This document shows, one piece after another, positions 1 to 7,477 of a DNA stretch of 58,362 nt (position 1 is the first letter of the stretch; the number at the start of each line of letters is the position of its first letter). The notes under the pieces were generated by a model that was not told where the DNA came from, did not search any database, and was given only the letters and a program-made list of their open reading frames with translations. Made by a program: the position numbers and the translations under genes. This DNA is from Nitrospirota bacterium (lineage in GTDB: Bacteria > Nitrospirota > JACRHJ01), in NCBI GenBank assembly GCA_021789495.1, contig JAJYJM010000004.1:52841-111202 (forward strand). The letters are read 5' to 3'.

Positions 1-359
1 TCCAGTTCATGCATAAGCCTAAGCGCGCCCTGGGAATTTTCCACGGGCTGCAACGGGTGTATCAGGTCGAACCCCGGCATTCCCGCCGCCTCTTCGTTTA
101 CCTTCGGATTGTACTTCATCGTGCAGGAGCCGAGAGGATAGAAGTTGCAGTCAACACTGAAGTTTTTCCGGGAGAGGTTTATGAAATGCCGCACGACTTC
201 CGGCTCGGAAAGCTCCGGGAGCATGTGCGGGGCGCTTCGGATAAACTCAGGCGGGATAAGCTCGTCTGTCGGGCGAAGCGGCACGTCCGCTCCCGGCAGG
301 GAATATCCCTGCCTTCCGGGAGAACTTTTCTCGAAAATCAACAAGTTGTCCAATACCAT
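1..359 (-). CDS. gcvPB: Glycine dehydrogenase (decarboxylating) subunit 2, N-terminal part (cut by left edge)
   Basis: This is the P-protein beta subunit of the glycine cleavage system, the PLP enzyme that decarboxylates glycine and passes the aminomethyl group to lipoyl-GcvH in the cytoplasm. Only the first 119 residues lie in the window; the frame is open at base 1. The stretch [19 protein letters not shown], at about residues 70-88, is typical of the two-subunit (gcvPA/gcvPB) form. The PLP lysine lies outside the window. The start ATG at 359-357 is preceded by AGGGG (minus strand, 363-367) and by a TATAAT box (374-379) with no good -35 box. The gene diverges from the small exported gene at 528. 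Family assignment is firm; the rest of the operon cannot be seen. Confidence 0.9.
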   Translation of the reverse strand, partial: MVLDNLLIFEKSSPGRQGYSLPGADVPLRPTDELIPPEFIRSAPHMLPELSEPEVVRHFINLSRKNFSVDCNFYPLGSCTMKYNPKVNEEAAGMPGFDLIHPLQPVENSQGALRLMHEL

Positions 360-463
360 AGTCCCCTGATTTTATTATACTTTACCATCAATTCTTTTTT
401 ATAGTCAAATACAGTTTTATTTTTCTTGAAAATTTGCAAGCCGTCTGATATTCTTTCTGTGAT

Positions 464-490
464 TTCTGTCACAGAAACGCAGGTTATAAT
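464..490 (+). promoter_or_regulatory. Promoter -10 box with palindromic operator
   Basis: TATAAT at 485-490 lies 37 bases before the ATG at 528. The -35 position is poor. Just upstream is a perfect palindrome, TTCTGT-C-ACAGAA (464-476), preceded by another TTCTGT half-site at 455-460. A weak -35 next to a strong inverted repeat suggests control by a dimeric regulator, possibly an activator. The -10 box and palindrome are seen directly; regulation is inferred. Confidence 0.55.
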
Positions 491-527
491 TAACCGGGGG
501 GAAGTGAAAATTTTAAGGGAGGTGGAC

Positions 528-812
528 ATGAAAAAGGTTTTATTATCTTTGATAGCGGCATTATTTGTTTGCAGCATCGCAGCTTCCGCGTTTGCTGCCG
601 AGATGAGGGCGCAGGGTATGCTAAAGTCTGTGAACGCGGCAAAGGGCACGGTTGTCTTCTGCCCGAAAAACACCAATAAAAACATGACCTTGAAGGCTAC
701 CGCAGCGTTGATGAAGGGCTTCAAGCCTGGCGACCACGTCATCCTCACCTACGAAAACGGCACCGTGAAGATGGTCCGCAGGATGATTACAAAAGTCCCC
801 GTCGGTTGCTAA
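528..812 (+). CDS. Small exported protein, CusF-like/DUF1344-like size and pattern (unknown function)
   Basis: 94 residues. A signal peptide covers about residues 1-23 (Lys-Lys, a hydrophobic core, then Ala-Phe-Ala-Ala). The mature part of about 70 residues begins MRAQGMLKSVNAAKGTV and contains FKPGDHVILTYENG, a pattern of small periplasmic beta-barrel (OB-fold-like) proteins such as CusF or DUF1344. The Met and Trp copper ligands of CusF are not clearly present, so metal binding is not claimed. There is one mid-protein Cys and a C-terminal Cys. The start at 528 is chosen because AAGGGAGGT (515-523) lies just before it; the reading frame is open further upstream, but no signal there supports a start. 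It has its own promoter, an operator-like palindrome and a terminator, so it looks like a single-gene unit. The specific function is unknown. Confidence 0.75.
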   Translation: MKKVLLSLIAALFVCSIAASAFAAEMRAQGMLKSVNAAKGTVVFCPKNTNKNMTLKATAALMKGFKPGDHVILTYENGTVKMVRRMITKVPVGC

Positions 813-830
813 GACGCTAAAAACATTCAG

Positions 831-877
831 AAAAAGCCGGCGCGCTGTATTCCCCCCGACAGACCGCCGGCTTTTTT
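831..877 (+). terminator. Intrinsic terminator of the small exported gene
   Basis: The inverted repeat AAAAGCCGGCG...CGCCGGCTTTT (arms about 832-842 and 864-874) is followed by a T run, 20 bases after the stop at 812. It is a classic stem plus U-tract. Confidence 0.85.
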
Positions 878-914
878 GCGCCATAAGATAAATACCTGTT
901 TATTACCCCAAAAC

Positions 915-1162
915 ACTCTTTCCCCGCGCCCCCTTTTTACCCCGAAACCCGCCCGCGAAGGCCAATTTTTACCCCGTTTTCGATGCCGGGGAAAATTTGT
1001 GATTTTTACAGATTTTTACTCTAACAATCAACAGGTTCCGAATGCAATCGGAAATTACTACTGACAATGAATTTTCCCTATCGATTAGATTTACTATTGG
1101 GAGTTTGATTCGTGATATGAGTAAACCGCAAAAGCAGATTCTTCGCTTCGCTCAGAATGACA
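915..1162. repeat. Intergenic repeat element, copy A (second copy at 42850-43121)
   Basis: About 248 bp between the terminator at 877 and the gene ending at 1238. It aligns with 42850-43121 in three blocks in the same order: a GC-rich block (TTCCCCGCGCCC ... CGATGCCGGGG, 916-994), a central block (GAATTTTCCC ... AGATTTACTATTG, about 1071-1099), and the 26-bp hairpin repeat at the right end (1137-1162). Within copy A the string TTTTTACCCCG occurs twice; copy B has GGCCCG at both matching places. No protein is called here. Both strands look non-coding, although the plus frame shows a similar short peptide in both copies. Confidence 0.7.
1137..1162. repeat. Short dispersed hairpin repeat (GATTCTTCGC...AGAATGACA)
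   Basis: 26 bp with ATTCT/AGAAT arms. Further copies are at 32972-32997, 43096-43121 and, degenerate, at 35119-35145. All are intergenic. Here it forms the right end of the larger element A. Confidence 0.75.
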
Positions 1163-1171
1163 GCTTACCTT

Positions 1172-1209
1172 CACCCCTCTACCTCCGGGAGAGGGGCAGG
1201 GGGTGAGGG
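1172..1209. repeat. CTCTCCC-type palindromic repeat, divergent copy
   Basis: TCACCCCTCT...GGGTGAGGGA forms nested inverted repeats resembling the cassettes at 7304-7350 and 43816-43863. It lies just beyond the 3' end of the minus-strand gene ending at 1238. Confidence 0.55.
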
Positions 1210-1237
1210 ATTCCTCCGGGCGCAGCAACTCAAGCCC

Positions 1238-1633
1238 CTACTTTGCCGAATTCTTTCTGAGTTTCGATCCGGCGCGTTCAAGGGCCTTGCCGAAACTGTC
1301 GAGGGCCTTGCTCGTCTCTGCCTTCATTTTAACCCAGGACTCCTTGCCGTATTTTTCGCTCTTTGCGTTCAGGCGTTTAATGTCACTCGCGGCCTTGGCC
1401 CTGCTCTTCTCAAGCTCTATCTTCTGTTCACGGTAAATTTCCTCGCCCTGCCTCTTTGCCTTTTCGCTCCAGTCCATGAATTTTCTGTCGTATTCGTCAA
1501 ACCGCGCCTTGGACTTCCGTTGGAATTCGGCATTGTTGTTCTCGACATGCTTCGTCCTGGTTGCGGACGCGAAAGCTGCGGGGGACGCCGTAAATACAAT
1601 AAGTGAAATCATGGCCAGTGTCTTCTTAAACAT
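1238..1633 (-). CDS. Exported coiled-coil protein of unknown function
   Basis: 131 residues. The start at 1633 (MFKKTLAMISLIVFTAS) is chosen because AGGAGG lies 6 bases upstream; an ATG 18 bases earlier would place that Shine-Dalgarno inside the gene. The signal peptide is about residues 1-22, ending Ala-Phe-Ala-Ser-Ala. The remainder is highly charged (many K, E, R, A) with a heptad-like pattern, and should form one long helix or coiled coil. There are no cysteines or catalytic motifs. It follows mutS by 52 bases on the same strand and could share its transcript. A periplasmic structural or stress-related role is possible but not supported by any motif. Confidence 0.75.
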   Translation of the reverse strand: MFKKTLAMISLIVFTASPAAFASATRTKHVENNNAEFQRKSKARFDEYDRKFMDWSEKAKRQGEEIYREQKIELEKSRAKAASDIKRLNAKSEKYGKESWVKMKAETSKALDSFGKALERAGSKLRKNSAK

Positions 1634-1685
1634 AAACGCCTCCTTTTCCAAGACATGAGAAGCATATCAACCGGCAGGAGAAGAT

Positions 1686-4304
1686 TCAACCTCCGGTATC
1701 ATTCTTTTCCTTCAGCTTCATCGCGCGTTCCTTAAGCTCCGACAATTGCTTCAGCGCCTGCATCGGCGTCAGATTAACAATATCCACCCCGGCGAGTTCG
1801 TCCGCGAGGGCATAATCGACCACAGGCGAGAAGAGGTCCGCCTGGCCCGCCTTCCCGTTGTCTTTGTGCGGGTGCGTCTCGGACTTGTCGTGAGACTTCT
1901 TCTCAAGGTCGCACAGTATCTCCTTCGCGCGCGAGACGACCTCACCCGGAAGACCGGCAAGGCGCGCAACCTGTATGCCGTAACTACGGTCCGTCCCGCC
2001 CTCTATTATCTTGCGCAGGAAAACAATCTCGTCCTTGTACTCCTTCACGGAGACGTTGAAGTTCCCGGCGCAAGCGAGAGTCGAAGCAAGCGTTGTAAGC
2101 TCGTGGTAGTGCGTCGCGAAAAGCGTCCTCGCGCGGATGTTCTCGTGGATGAACTCGGCCACGGCCCAGGCTATGGACAGGCCGTCGAACGTGGATGTCC
2201 CCCGGCCAATCTCGTCGAGGATCACGAGGCTTTTCGCCGTCGCATTGTTCAGGATATTCGCGGTCTCGTTCATCTCCACCATGAACGTGCTCTGACCGCG
2301 AGAGATGTTGTCGCTAGCCCCGACGCGGGTGAATATCCTGTCGGAAATCCCAAGCCTTGCCGACGCCGCCGGGACGAAAGAGCCGGCCTGCGCCATGAGG
2401 AGAATAAGCGCGACCTGGCGCATGTAAGTGGACTTCCCGGCCATGTTCGGCCCGGTGATTATGGCGAGTTTCGTCCCGGAGTCGAGTCTGCAATCGTTCG
2501 GCACGAACTTCTCGCGTCCGACCATCTCCTCTACGACCGGATGCCTTCCCTCGCGTATCTCGATTACCTCGCCGCCGTCCATCTCGGGGCGCACGTAGCC
2601 GCGGGATACGGCAGCCTCCGCGAGGGACGCCAGGACATCCATCTCGGCGATTACTTCCGCCGTCGCCTGAACAGCTGCGGCATAAAGCGCCGCCTGCTCC
2701 CGAAGCTCGGCGAATAGTCTCGCCTCAAGCTCAAGCATCCGCTCCCCGGCGCCCAGGACTTTTTCTTCGTATTCCTTAAGCTCCGGCGTGATGTATCTTT
2801 CCGCGTTGACGAGCGTCTGTTTGCGGATGAAGTAATCCGGGACCTTCGCTATGTGTGCGCGCGTGATTTCTATGTAATAGCCGAAGACCTTGTTATATCG
2901 TACCTTAAGCGTATCTATCCCGGTCTTCGCCCGCTCTTCGGCCTCGATGCCCGCGATTATTCCCCTGCCGTCGGAGAAATATTCCCGAAGCTTGTCGAGC
3001 TCCGGGTTGTATCCCGTCTTTATCACGCCACCGTCCTTGAGCGTCGGAGGCGGCTCGTCGGAAAGGGCCTCTTCAAGCAGGGCGCGAAGCTCGCGGTTAT
3101 CGGAAAATACCGATTTCAATTCGCTCAGCCGGAGCGCGCCGGATTCCGCTATCGCCTCCCGCACCTTCGGCAGGGCGTCAAGCGAATTGCGGAGATTCGC
3201 CATATCCCTCGGCCCTGCGACGCCGGAGCATATCCTGCCCATCAGGCGCTCAAGGTCGGAAATCCCGCGAAGCGAATCCCGCAGGACGTCTCGCATGGAG
3301 AAATTGTCCGCAAGCTCGGCGACGGCCTCATACCGAAGGTTAATCGAGTGCAGGTCCATGAGCGGCCTGACAAGCCAGGAAGAAAGCCGCCTGCCGCCCA
3401 TCGACGTAACCGTCCTGTTGAGGCAATTAAGGAGCGTGCCTTCCCTGCCGGAAGGGCTGTCGATGACTTCGAGGTTCTTGAGCGCAACCTCGTCGAGCAT
3501 CATGTACGACGCCGGGTTGTGCGCCCGGACTTTCCTGATGTTCTTAAGCGACTTCGCCTGAGTCTCGGAAAGGAACATGAATGCGGCGGATGCCGCGGCC
3601 AGGGCGGCGCTCATCCCTGCCACTCCGAAGCCGACCAGGGAGTTGACGCCGAAATGCTCAAGGAGTTTTTGCTCGCCGTCGCCGGCGTCGAATTGCCAGT
3701 CGTCGGAGAGGTCGATGCGTTCCTTATACCGCTTGCAGATTTCCGACAGCGGCTCCTTATCCGCCGAGCTTTTGGGCAGGAGTATCTCGGAGGGCGCTAT
3801 GCGCTCAATCTCTCCAAAAAGCTTTTCCTGTTCGCTTTCGGCAAACTCCGCGAGATAGAACTCGCCAGTGGAAATATCAATGAACGCGAGGCCGATTTTC
3901 TTCTTATACGGTGCAATAGAAAGGAGGAAATTGTTCTCGGAGGGCGTGAGGAGATTGTCCTCAAGCAGCGTGCCGGGCGTGATTACGCGGATGACCTCGC
4001 GCTTGACGATACCCTTTGCTTGCCTTGGGTCTTCCACCTGCTCGCAGACCGCGACCTTGAACCCGCGCTTGATGAGCTTCGCTATGTATGCGTCGGCGGC
4101 ATGATACGGCACGCCGCACAGTGGAACCGGCTCGTCGGAATTCTTATTGCGAGTGGTAAGGGCAATTTCCAGGACTTTCGAGGCCTTGATTGCGTCTTCC
4201 CCGAACATCTCGTAGAAGTCGCCCATGCGGAAGAAGAGTATCTCGCCCTGATGCTTTTTTTTTATTTCCCTGTACTGCCGCATCAGCGGCGTGTCGAGCG
4301 ACAA
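1686..4304 (-). CDS. mutS: DNA mismatch repair protein MutS
   Basis: 872 residues, normal length for MutS1. It recognises mismatches and small loops and starts methyl- or nick-directed repair. The N-terminal mismatch-binding domain carries the Phe-x-Glu motif in GDFYEMFGEDA (about residues 28-38). The C-terminal ATPase has Walker A GPNMAGKSTY (about residue 616) and Walker B/signature VILDEIGRGTSTFDG. A C-terminal helix-turn-helix dimerisation region follows. Translation starts with TTG at 4304-4302, supported by GGAGG six bases upstream that overlaps the stop of the HIT gene, so the two are probably coupled. It is the last gene of the CBS-tsaE-nadK-udg-hit-mutS unit. No mutL is in the window. 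Confidence 0.97.
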   Translation of the reverse strand: MSLDTPLMRQYREIKKKHQGEILFFRMGDFYEMFGEDAIKASKVLEIALTTRNKNSDEPVPLCGVPYHAADAYIAKLIKRGFKVAVCEQVEDPRQAKGIVKREVIRVITPGTLLEDNLLTPSENNFLLSIAPYKKKIGLAFIDISTGEFYLAEFAESEQEKLFGEIERIAPSEILLPKSSADKEPLSEICKRYKERIDLSDDWQFDAGDGEQKLLEHFGVNSLVGFGVAGMSAALAAASAAFMFLSETQAKSLKNIRKVRAHNPASYMMLDEVALKNLEVIDSPSGREGTLLNCLNRTVTSMGGRRLSSWLVRPLMDLHSINLRYEAVAELADNFSMRDVLRDSLRGISDLERLMGRICSGVAGPRDMANLRNSLDALPKVREAIAESGALRLSELKSVFSDNRELRALLEEALSDEPPPTLKDGGVIKTGYNPELDKLREYFSDGRGIIAGIEAEERAKTGIDTLKVRYNKVFGYYIEITRAHIAKVPDYFIRKQTLVNAERYITPELKEYEEKVLGAGERMLELEARLFAELREQAALYAAAVQATAEVIAEMDVLASLAEAAVSRGYVRPEMDGGEVIEIREGRHPVVEEMVGREKFVPNDCRLDSGTKLAIITGPNMAGKSTYMRQVALILLMAQAGSFVPAASARLGISDRIFTRVGASDNISRGQSTFMVEMNETANILNNATAKSLVILDEIGRGTSTFDGLSIAWAVAEFIHENIRARTLFATHYHELTTLASTLACAGNFNVSVKEYKDEIVFLRKIIEGGTDRSYGIQVARLAGLPGEVVSRAKEILCDLEKKSHDKSETHPHKDNGKAGQADLFSPVVDYALADELAGVDIVNLTPMQALKQLSELKERAMKLKEKNDTGG

Positions 4305-4314
4305 GAAAGACCTC

Positions 4315-4803
4315 CTACAGCTTCAGCTTCTCAAATCCCGGCAACAATTGTTCAAACGTCTCCGTGAGGTGCTGGGGCATGATGCGGGTGTCCTCGACGA
4401 CGGACATGAAGTTCGTGTCTCCGGCCCAGCGCGGGACGATGTGGAAGTGCAGGTGCTCCTTTATGCCCGCGCCCGCGGCCTCGCCGACATTCAGGCCGAC
4501 ATTGAAGCCCTGCGCGTGCATGGCCTCCTTTATTATCCGGCAGCACTCGCGTGTAAGGACCATCGCCTCGGCAAGGACGGAATCCGAGAAATCCTCCAGA
4601 ACCTCCGCGTGTTTATACGGGATGACCATCAGGTGGCCGTTGTTGTAGGGGTAGCGGTTCATAATGACGAAGTTCTCGCGGCCACGGTAGAGGATGTAGT
4701 TCTCCCTGTCCTTGTCCTCGGCGGGCATGGTGCAGAAGATGCAGCAGTCCGGCTTCTCGCCAAGGATATATTCCAGCCTCCAGGGCGCCCAGAGTCTCTT
4801 CAC
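4315..4803 (-). CDS. HIT-family nucleotide hydrolase/transferase (Ap4A phosphorylase-like)
   Basis: 162 residues. HIT proteins hydrolyse or transfer nucleotides from dinucleoside polyphosphates or nucleotide conjugates. The His triad is visible in EHLHFHIVPRW near residue 110, and NRYPYNNGHLMVIP is the conserved substrate-binding segment. An N-terminal CIFC motif resembles the zinc-binding Cys pair of HIT branches related to Ap4A phosphorylase. The start is GTG at 4803-4801, immediately after the glycosylase stop codon, with GGGGAGG five bases upstream. Overlapping signals place it in the operon with uracil-DNA glycosylase and mutS. The exact substrate is unknown. Confidence 0.9.
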   Translation of the reverse strand: MKRLWAPWRLEYILGEKPDCCIFCTMPAEDKDRENYILYRGRENFVIMNRYPYNNGHLMVIPYKHAEVLEDFSDSVLAEAMVLTRECCRIIKEAMHAQGFNVGLNVGEAAGAGIKEHLHFHIVPRWAGDTNFMSVVEDTRIMPQHLTETFEQLLPGFEKLKL

Positions 4804-5529
4804 TTAATCCTCCCCGTTATACTCCGCCATGAGTTTCTGCACGTCCGCCCACACGAGCTTCTTGTCGCCTGGGTTCCGCAGGAGATATGCGGGATGAAAG
4901 GTCGGTATAAGCCTTATCCCCTCGTATTCGCGCCAATTACCGCGTAGCAAGCTTATCGGCTCCTTGGTCTTGAGCAGCGTCTGCGTAGCAAACTTTCCCA
5001 ATGTGCAAATAAATTTTGGAGCTATAAGTTGAAGTTGTTTCTTAAGGAACGGCTCGCAGGCCGCTATCTCGCCTTCTTCGGGATTTCTGTTCTCCGGCGG
5101 GCGGCACTTCACGACGTTTGCGATATATACGCCGCTTCTTTCGAGCTTCATGCCCTTCTCGATTATGTCGGTCAGGAGCTGTCCTGCCCGGCCCACGAAC
5201 GGCTCGCCCTTTATGTCCTCGTCCCGTCCCGGCCCCTCGCCGACAAATACCAGTTTCGCATCGGGATTGCCCGCTCCGAAGACGATATTAGTCCTGCCGT
5301 TGCAGAGCTTGCAGCGTTTGCAGTCCCCGATAAAATCCCGGAGGGCGTCCAGGGTATGAACATCGCCGAGGCCGGGGTATGCTTCACCCCTCTGCTTCAT
5401 TCCCGCCCACCGGAAGCTCTCCGGCCCCCAGATTTCCATCACGCCCGCATCGCGCAGGTATTCGGCATACCCGGCGAGCGGCGCGGCAGGAGAGGCCGGT
5501 TGACCGGCGGCGGTTTTTTTGACCCTCAT
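4804..5529 (-). CDS. Uracil-DNA glycosylase, family 4 (Fe-S type)
   Basis: 241 residues from the chosen start. It removes uracil from DNA. Motif 1 is [12 protein letters not shown] and motif 2 is [16 protein letters not shown] and two further downstream cysteines supply the 4Fe-4S ligands typical of family 4. The ATG at 5529-5527 overlaps the nadK stop as ATGA, so it is preferred to the ATG at 5541, which has no Shine-Dalgarno. The N-terminal 20 residues are Ala/Pro rich and contain the palindrome GCCGGTTGACCGGC (5495-5508) in frame, apparently a repeat inserted in a tolerant extension. It sits between nadK and the HIT gene in a repair-linked operon. Confidence 0.93.
   Translation of the reverse strand: MRVKKTAAGQPASPAAPLAGYAEYLRDAGVMEIWGPESFRWAGMKQRGEAYPGLGDVHTLDALRDFIGDCKRCKLCNGRTNIVFGAGNPDAKLVFVGEGPGRDEDIKGEPFVGRAGQLLTDIIEKGMKLERSGVYIANVVKCRPPENRNPEEGEIAACEPFLKKQLQLIAPKFICTLGKFATQTLLKTKEPISLLRGNWREYEGIRLIPTFHPAYLLRNPGDKKLVWADVQKLMAEYNGED
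5495..5508. repeat. GCCGGTYGACCGGC palindrome inside the uracil-DNA glycosylase gene
   Basis: GCCGGTTGACCGGC, a near-perfect 14-bp palindrome followed by GGCGG. It is read in frame within the N-terminal extension of the glycosylase. Family members lie in six other genes (20942, 27326, 34319, 37066, 39888, 57030). Confidence 0.65.
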
Positions 5530-6392
5530 CTCTCGCCCCATTTCAGCTTCGTCCTGAGCATGTGGTAGTAGTCCTCCTGCGGGCTCATCACCATATAAAT
5601 CCTGTGAGAGGCGACCTTCGCCTCAACGACATCATCCGGTTTCAGCAGGAAACCCACCTGGCCGTCCAGCGTAAGGTAGACGTCCTCCGTCTCGGAGCGG
5701 ATCGCGGCCTCGAACACTACCGTGTCCGGGAGTATCAGGGGCCGGTTCGTAAGCGTGTGCGGACAGATGGGCGTAATCCCAAGGCAGCTTAAAGACGGGT
5801 GCACAATCGGGCCGTTCGCGCTCAGGGAGTAGCCCGTCGAGCCTGTGGGCGTATATACTATCAGTCCGTCAGCCCGGAAGGTGGTAAGAAATTTCCCGTC
5901 GATGAACGTGTCGAGGTCGATTATCCTTGCGAGCGCGCCCTTGTTTATTACCATGTCGTTTAAGACATGATTCGACGAGATTGCCTTCCCGCCGCGTTTT
6001 ATGGAGACCAGGAGCATTATCCTCTCCTGGACGTTGTACTGCCCGGTGATGACGGTCTCCATTGTCGCGTAGACCTGCTCTACCGGGACGGTGGTCAGGA
6101 ATCCAAGCGTGCCGAGGTTTACGCCGATTATGGGCGTTCCCCTCTCCGCGACAAGGCGCGCCACGGAAAGCAGAGTCCCGTCGCCGCCGAAGACCACCAC
6201 CGCGTCGGAACGCTCCGGCACATCCTCCTTCCGGACTCCCGGAAGCCCAAGGTGCGCGGCGGTTCCATTGTCGAATACGGTCTCGATGGAGCACCCGTCC
6301 AGCCAGGTCTTGAGCTTCCCTGCAAGCTCCCAGGCCGGGGCGTTGTCGTGCTTGCAGATTATCCCGATTCTCTTGATTACCGGGGCGGGCAT
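5526..6392 (-). CDS. nadK: NAD kinase
   Basis: 288 residues, normal length. It phosphorylates NAD to NADP. The diagnostic GGDGT motif lies in VVFGGDGTLL (about residues 68-77), and the second conserved block is HVLNDMVINKG (Asn-Asp of the NE/D motif). The glycine-rich TPTGSTGYSLSANGPI forms the substrate loop. The gene begins 16 bases inside tsaE and ends overlapping the glycosylase start (ATGA), both typical of translational coupling. No regulatory domain is fused. Confidence 0.96.
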   Translation of the reverse strand: MPAPVIKRIGIICKHDNAPAWELAGKLKTWLDGCSIETVFDNGTAAHLGLPGVRKEDVPERSDAVVVFGGDGTLLSVARLVAERGTPIIGVNLGTLGFLTTVPVEQVYATMETVITGQYNVQERIMLLVSIKRGGKAISSNHVLNDMVINKGALARIIDLDTFIDGKFLTTFRADGLIVYTPTGSTGYSLSANGPIVHPSLSCLGITPICPHTLTNRPLILPDTVVFEAAIRSETEDVYLTLDGQVGFLLKPDDVVEAKVASHRIYMVMSPQEDYYHMLRTKLKWGER

Positions 6393-6841
6393 ATGGCCTC
6401 CAGGAACCTCTCATATTCCGGGACTGTGGCGGTAACGGTAATCTGCCGCGTGTCCCCGCCAAGATGCTCGAAAACGATTTCCAGCCGCTCGGCGGGAAGC
6501 TCGTCTCCCGCGCGCTCCGGCCACTCCACCATCGCCGTCCCCTCGCCCACAAGCTCCCGGAACCCTATGTCGCCAAGGTCGCCTGGGCCGCTCAAGCGGT
6601 ATAAGTCTATGTGGTAGAGCGTTATTCTTCCGTGATATTCGTTGACGATGGCGAAGCTTGGGCTGGTCGCCGTCTCTTCGGAACCTGTCCCTTCCGCGGC
6701 TCCCTGGACGAACGTCGTCTTGCCCGCGCCGAGTTCCCCTTTAAGGCAGATGAAATCTCCGGAGCGAAGCAGGCGGCCAAGCCTCGCTCCCGCATCCCTC
6801 GTCTCCTGCGCGGAGCGGCTTGTAAAGGAGCAGGCCCGCAC
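6377..6841 (-). CDS. tsaE: tRNA threonylcarbamoyladenosine biosynthesis ATPase TsaE
   Basis: 154 residues. It is the ATPase of the TsaB-TsaD-TsaE complex that makes t6A37 in tRNAs reading ANN codons. Walker A is GELGAGKTTF (about residues 36-45); TSPSFAIVNEY and HIDLYRL are family hallmarks; VEWPERA is the conserved C-terminal motif. The start is GTG at 6841-6839 with GGGAGA six bases upstream, just after the CBS gene stop. Its partner tsaB is also in the window, at 41203-41877, in a separate unit. Confidence 0.95.
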   Translation of the reverse strand: MRACSFTSRSAQETRDAGARLGRLLRSGDFICLKGELGAGKTTFVQGAAEGTGSEETATSPSFAIVNEYHGRITLYHIDLYRLSGPGDLGDIGFRELVGEGTAMVEWPERAGDELPAERLEIVFEHLGGDTRQITVTATVPEYERFLEAICPPR

Positions 6842-6844
6842 GTC

Positions 6845-7297
6845 TTATCTCCCGGAGAAGGCCTTCAGCACGTCTTCCTTCCCGACAATGCCTACGAGTT
6901 TTTTACCGGACATTACCGGCAGGAGATGTATGTCTTTCTCCGTCATTATGGTGGCGATTTCGGAAAGGGCCGTGTCCTCGCCTATCGTCACGACGTGCGG
7001 GTTGCATATGTCCCCCACCTTCGTCCCCACCATCTTTTTCAGGTCGTCCTCGAACCTCTTCGAGCTCTCAAGGTATATGAAGGCGTCGAATATCTGCACG
7101 ACCGTCGGGATGTGAAGGCGTTTCTCGCGGTTTATGAGGTCGTGCTCCGTGACGATGCCCACAAGCTCCCCGGCGTCGTCAACGACGGGCGCGCCGGAGA
7201 TGTGGTGCTCGATTAAGAGCCTCGCCAGTTCCTCGACGGTAGTCCTTGGGCCCACGGTAATCACATCGCGGGTCATTACATCCTTTGCGGTAAGCAT
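6845..7297 (-). CDS. Tandem CBS-domain protein
   Basis: 150 residues comprising two CBS motifs (about residues 1-60 and 85-145): VMTRDVITVGPRTTVEELARLL, then HVVTIGEDTALSEIATIM. CBS pairs bind adenine nucleotides and act as energy or redox sensors; no catalytic domain is fused. The start at 7297 (MLTAKDVMTRDVI) is chosen over an upstream ATG at 7366 because the 23 extra residues are just a translated intergenic repeat. The Shine-Dalgarno GGGAGAGGG is supplied by the end of that repeat. It is the first gene of the CBS-tsaE-nadK-udg-hit-mutS unit. Confidence 0.88.
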   Translation of the reverse strand: MLTAKDVMTRDVITVGPRTTVEELARLLIEHHISGAPVVDDAGELVGIVTEHDLINREKRLHIPTVVQIFDAFIYLESSKRFEDDLKKMVGTKVGDICNPHVVTIGEDTALSEIATIMTEKDIHLLPVMSGKKLVGIVGKEDVLKAFSGR

Positions 7298-7303
7298 GGA
7301 TAA

Positions 7304-7350
7304 ACCCTCTCCCGGCCTTAAGGCCACCCTCTCCCACGGGGGGCGAGGGT
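7304..7350 (-). repeat. Two-hairpin palindromic cassette supplying the RBS of the CBS gene
   Basis: 47 bp. On the minus strand it reads ACCCTCGCCCCCCGTGGGAG (hairpin 1), then GGCCTTAAGGCC (hairpin 2), then GGGAGAGGGT, six bases before the ATG at 7297. It matches the cassette before glnB (43816-43863) at both ends and in layout. The terminal GGGAGAGGG is the only credible Shine-Dalgarno for the CBS gene. The SD could pair with the upstream CCCTC of hairpin 1, so translation might depend on folding (inference). Confidence 0.75.
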
Positions 7351-7414
7351 AAAAAGGTATTGCCATTATCAGGTTAATTTTAAAATATCACAGGGAAGGG
7401 AAGCTATCAAGGGA

Positions 7415-7457
7415 AATAAAAAGGCGGGAAACCGGTTCAAATTATCGGGTTCCCGCC
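7415..7457 (-). terminator. Intrinsic terminator of the minor pilin operon
   Basis: On the minus strand GGCGGGAACCC...GGTTTCCCGCC is followed by TTTTTAT, 21 bases after the PilX-like stop at 7478. Stem arms are about 7446-7457 and 7423-7433. Confidence 0.85.
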
Positions 7458-7477
7458 GCAACCTGCCGTTAAACGCG

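Noticed and set aside
360-425. Glycine riboswitch before gcvPB
   Set aside because: The space between gcvPB and the divergent promoter is AT-rich and too short, with no visible GG-rich aptamer core. gcvPA or other genes may instead lie upstream in other genomes.
876-1064. A 62-codon open frame in repeat copy A and a similar one in copy B (42814-42996)
   Set aside because: It starts inside a terminator or lacks an RBS. Peptide similarity follows from the DNA repeat, and most differences change amino acids. Kept only as a point within the repeat finding.
1746-4367. Long plus-strand open frames (323 and 504 codons) opposite mutS
   Set aside because: They are antisense shadows of a GC-rich gene: Arg/His/Leu-rich products with no domain, while the minus strand encodes full-length MutS.
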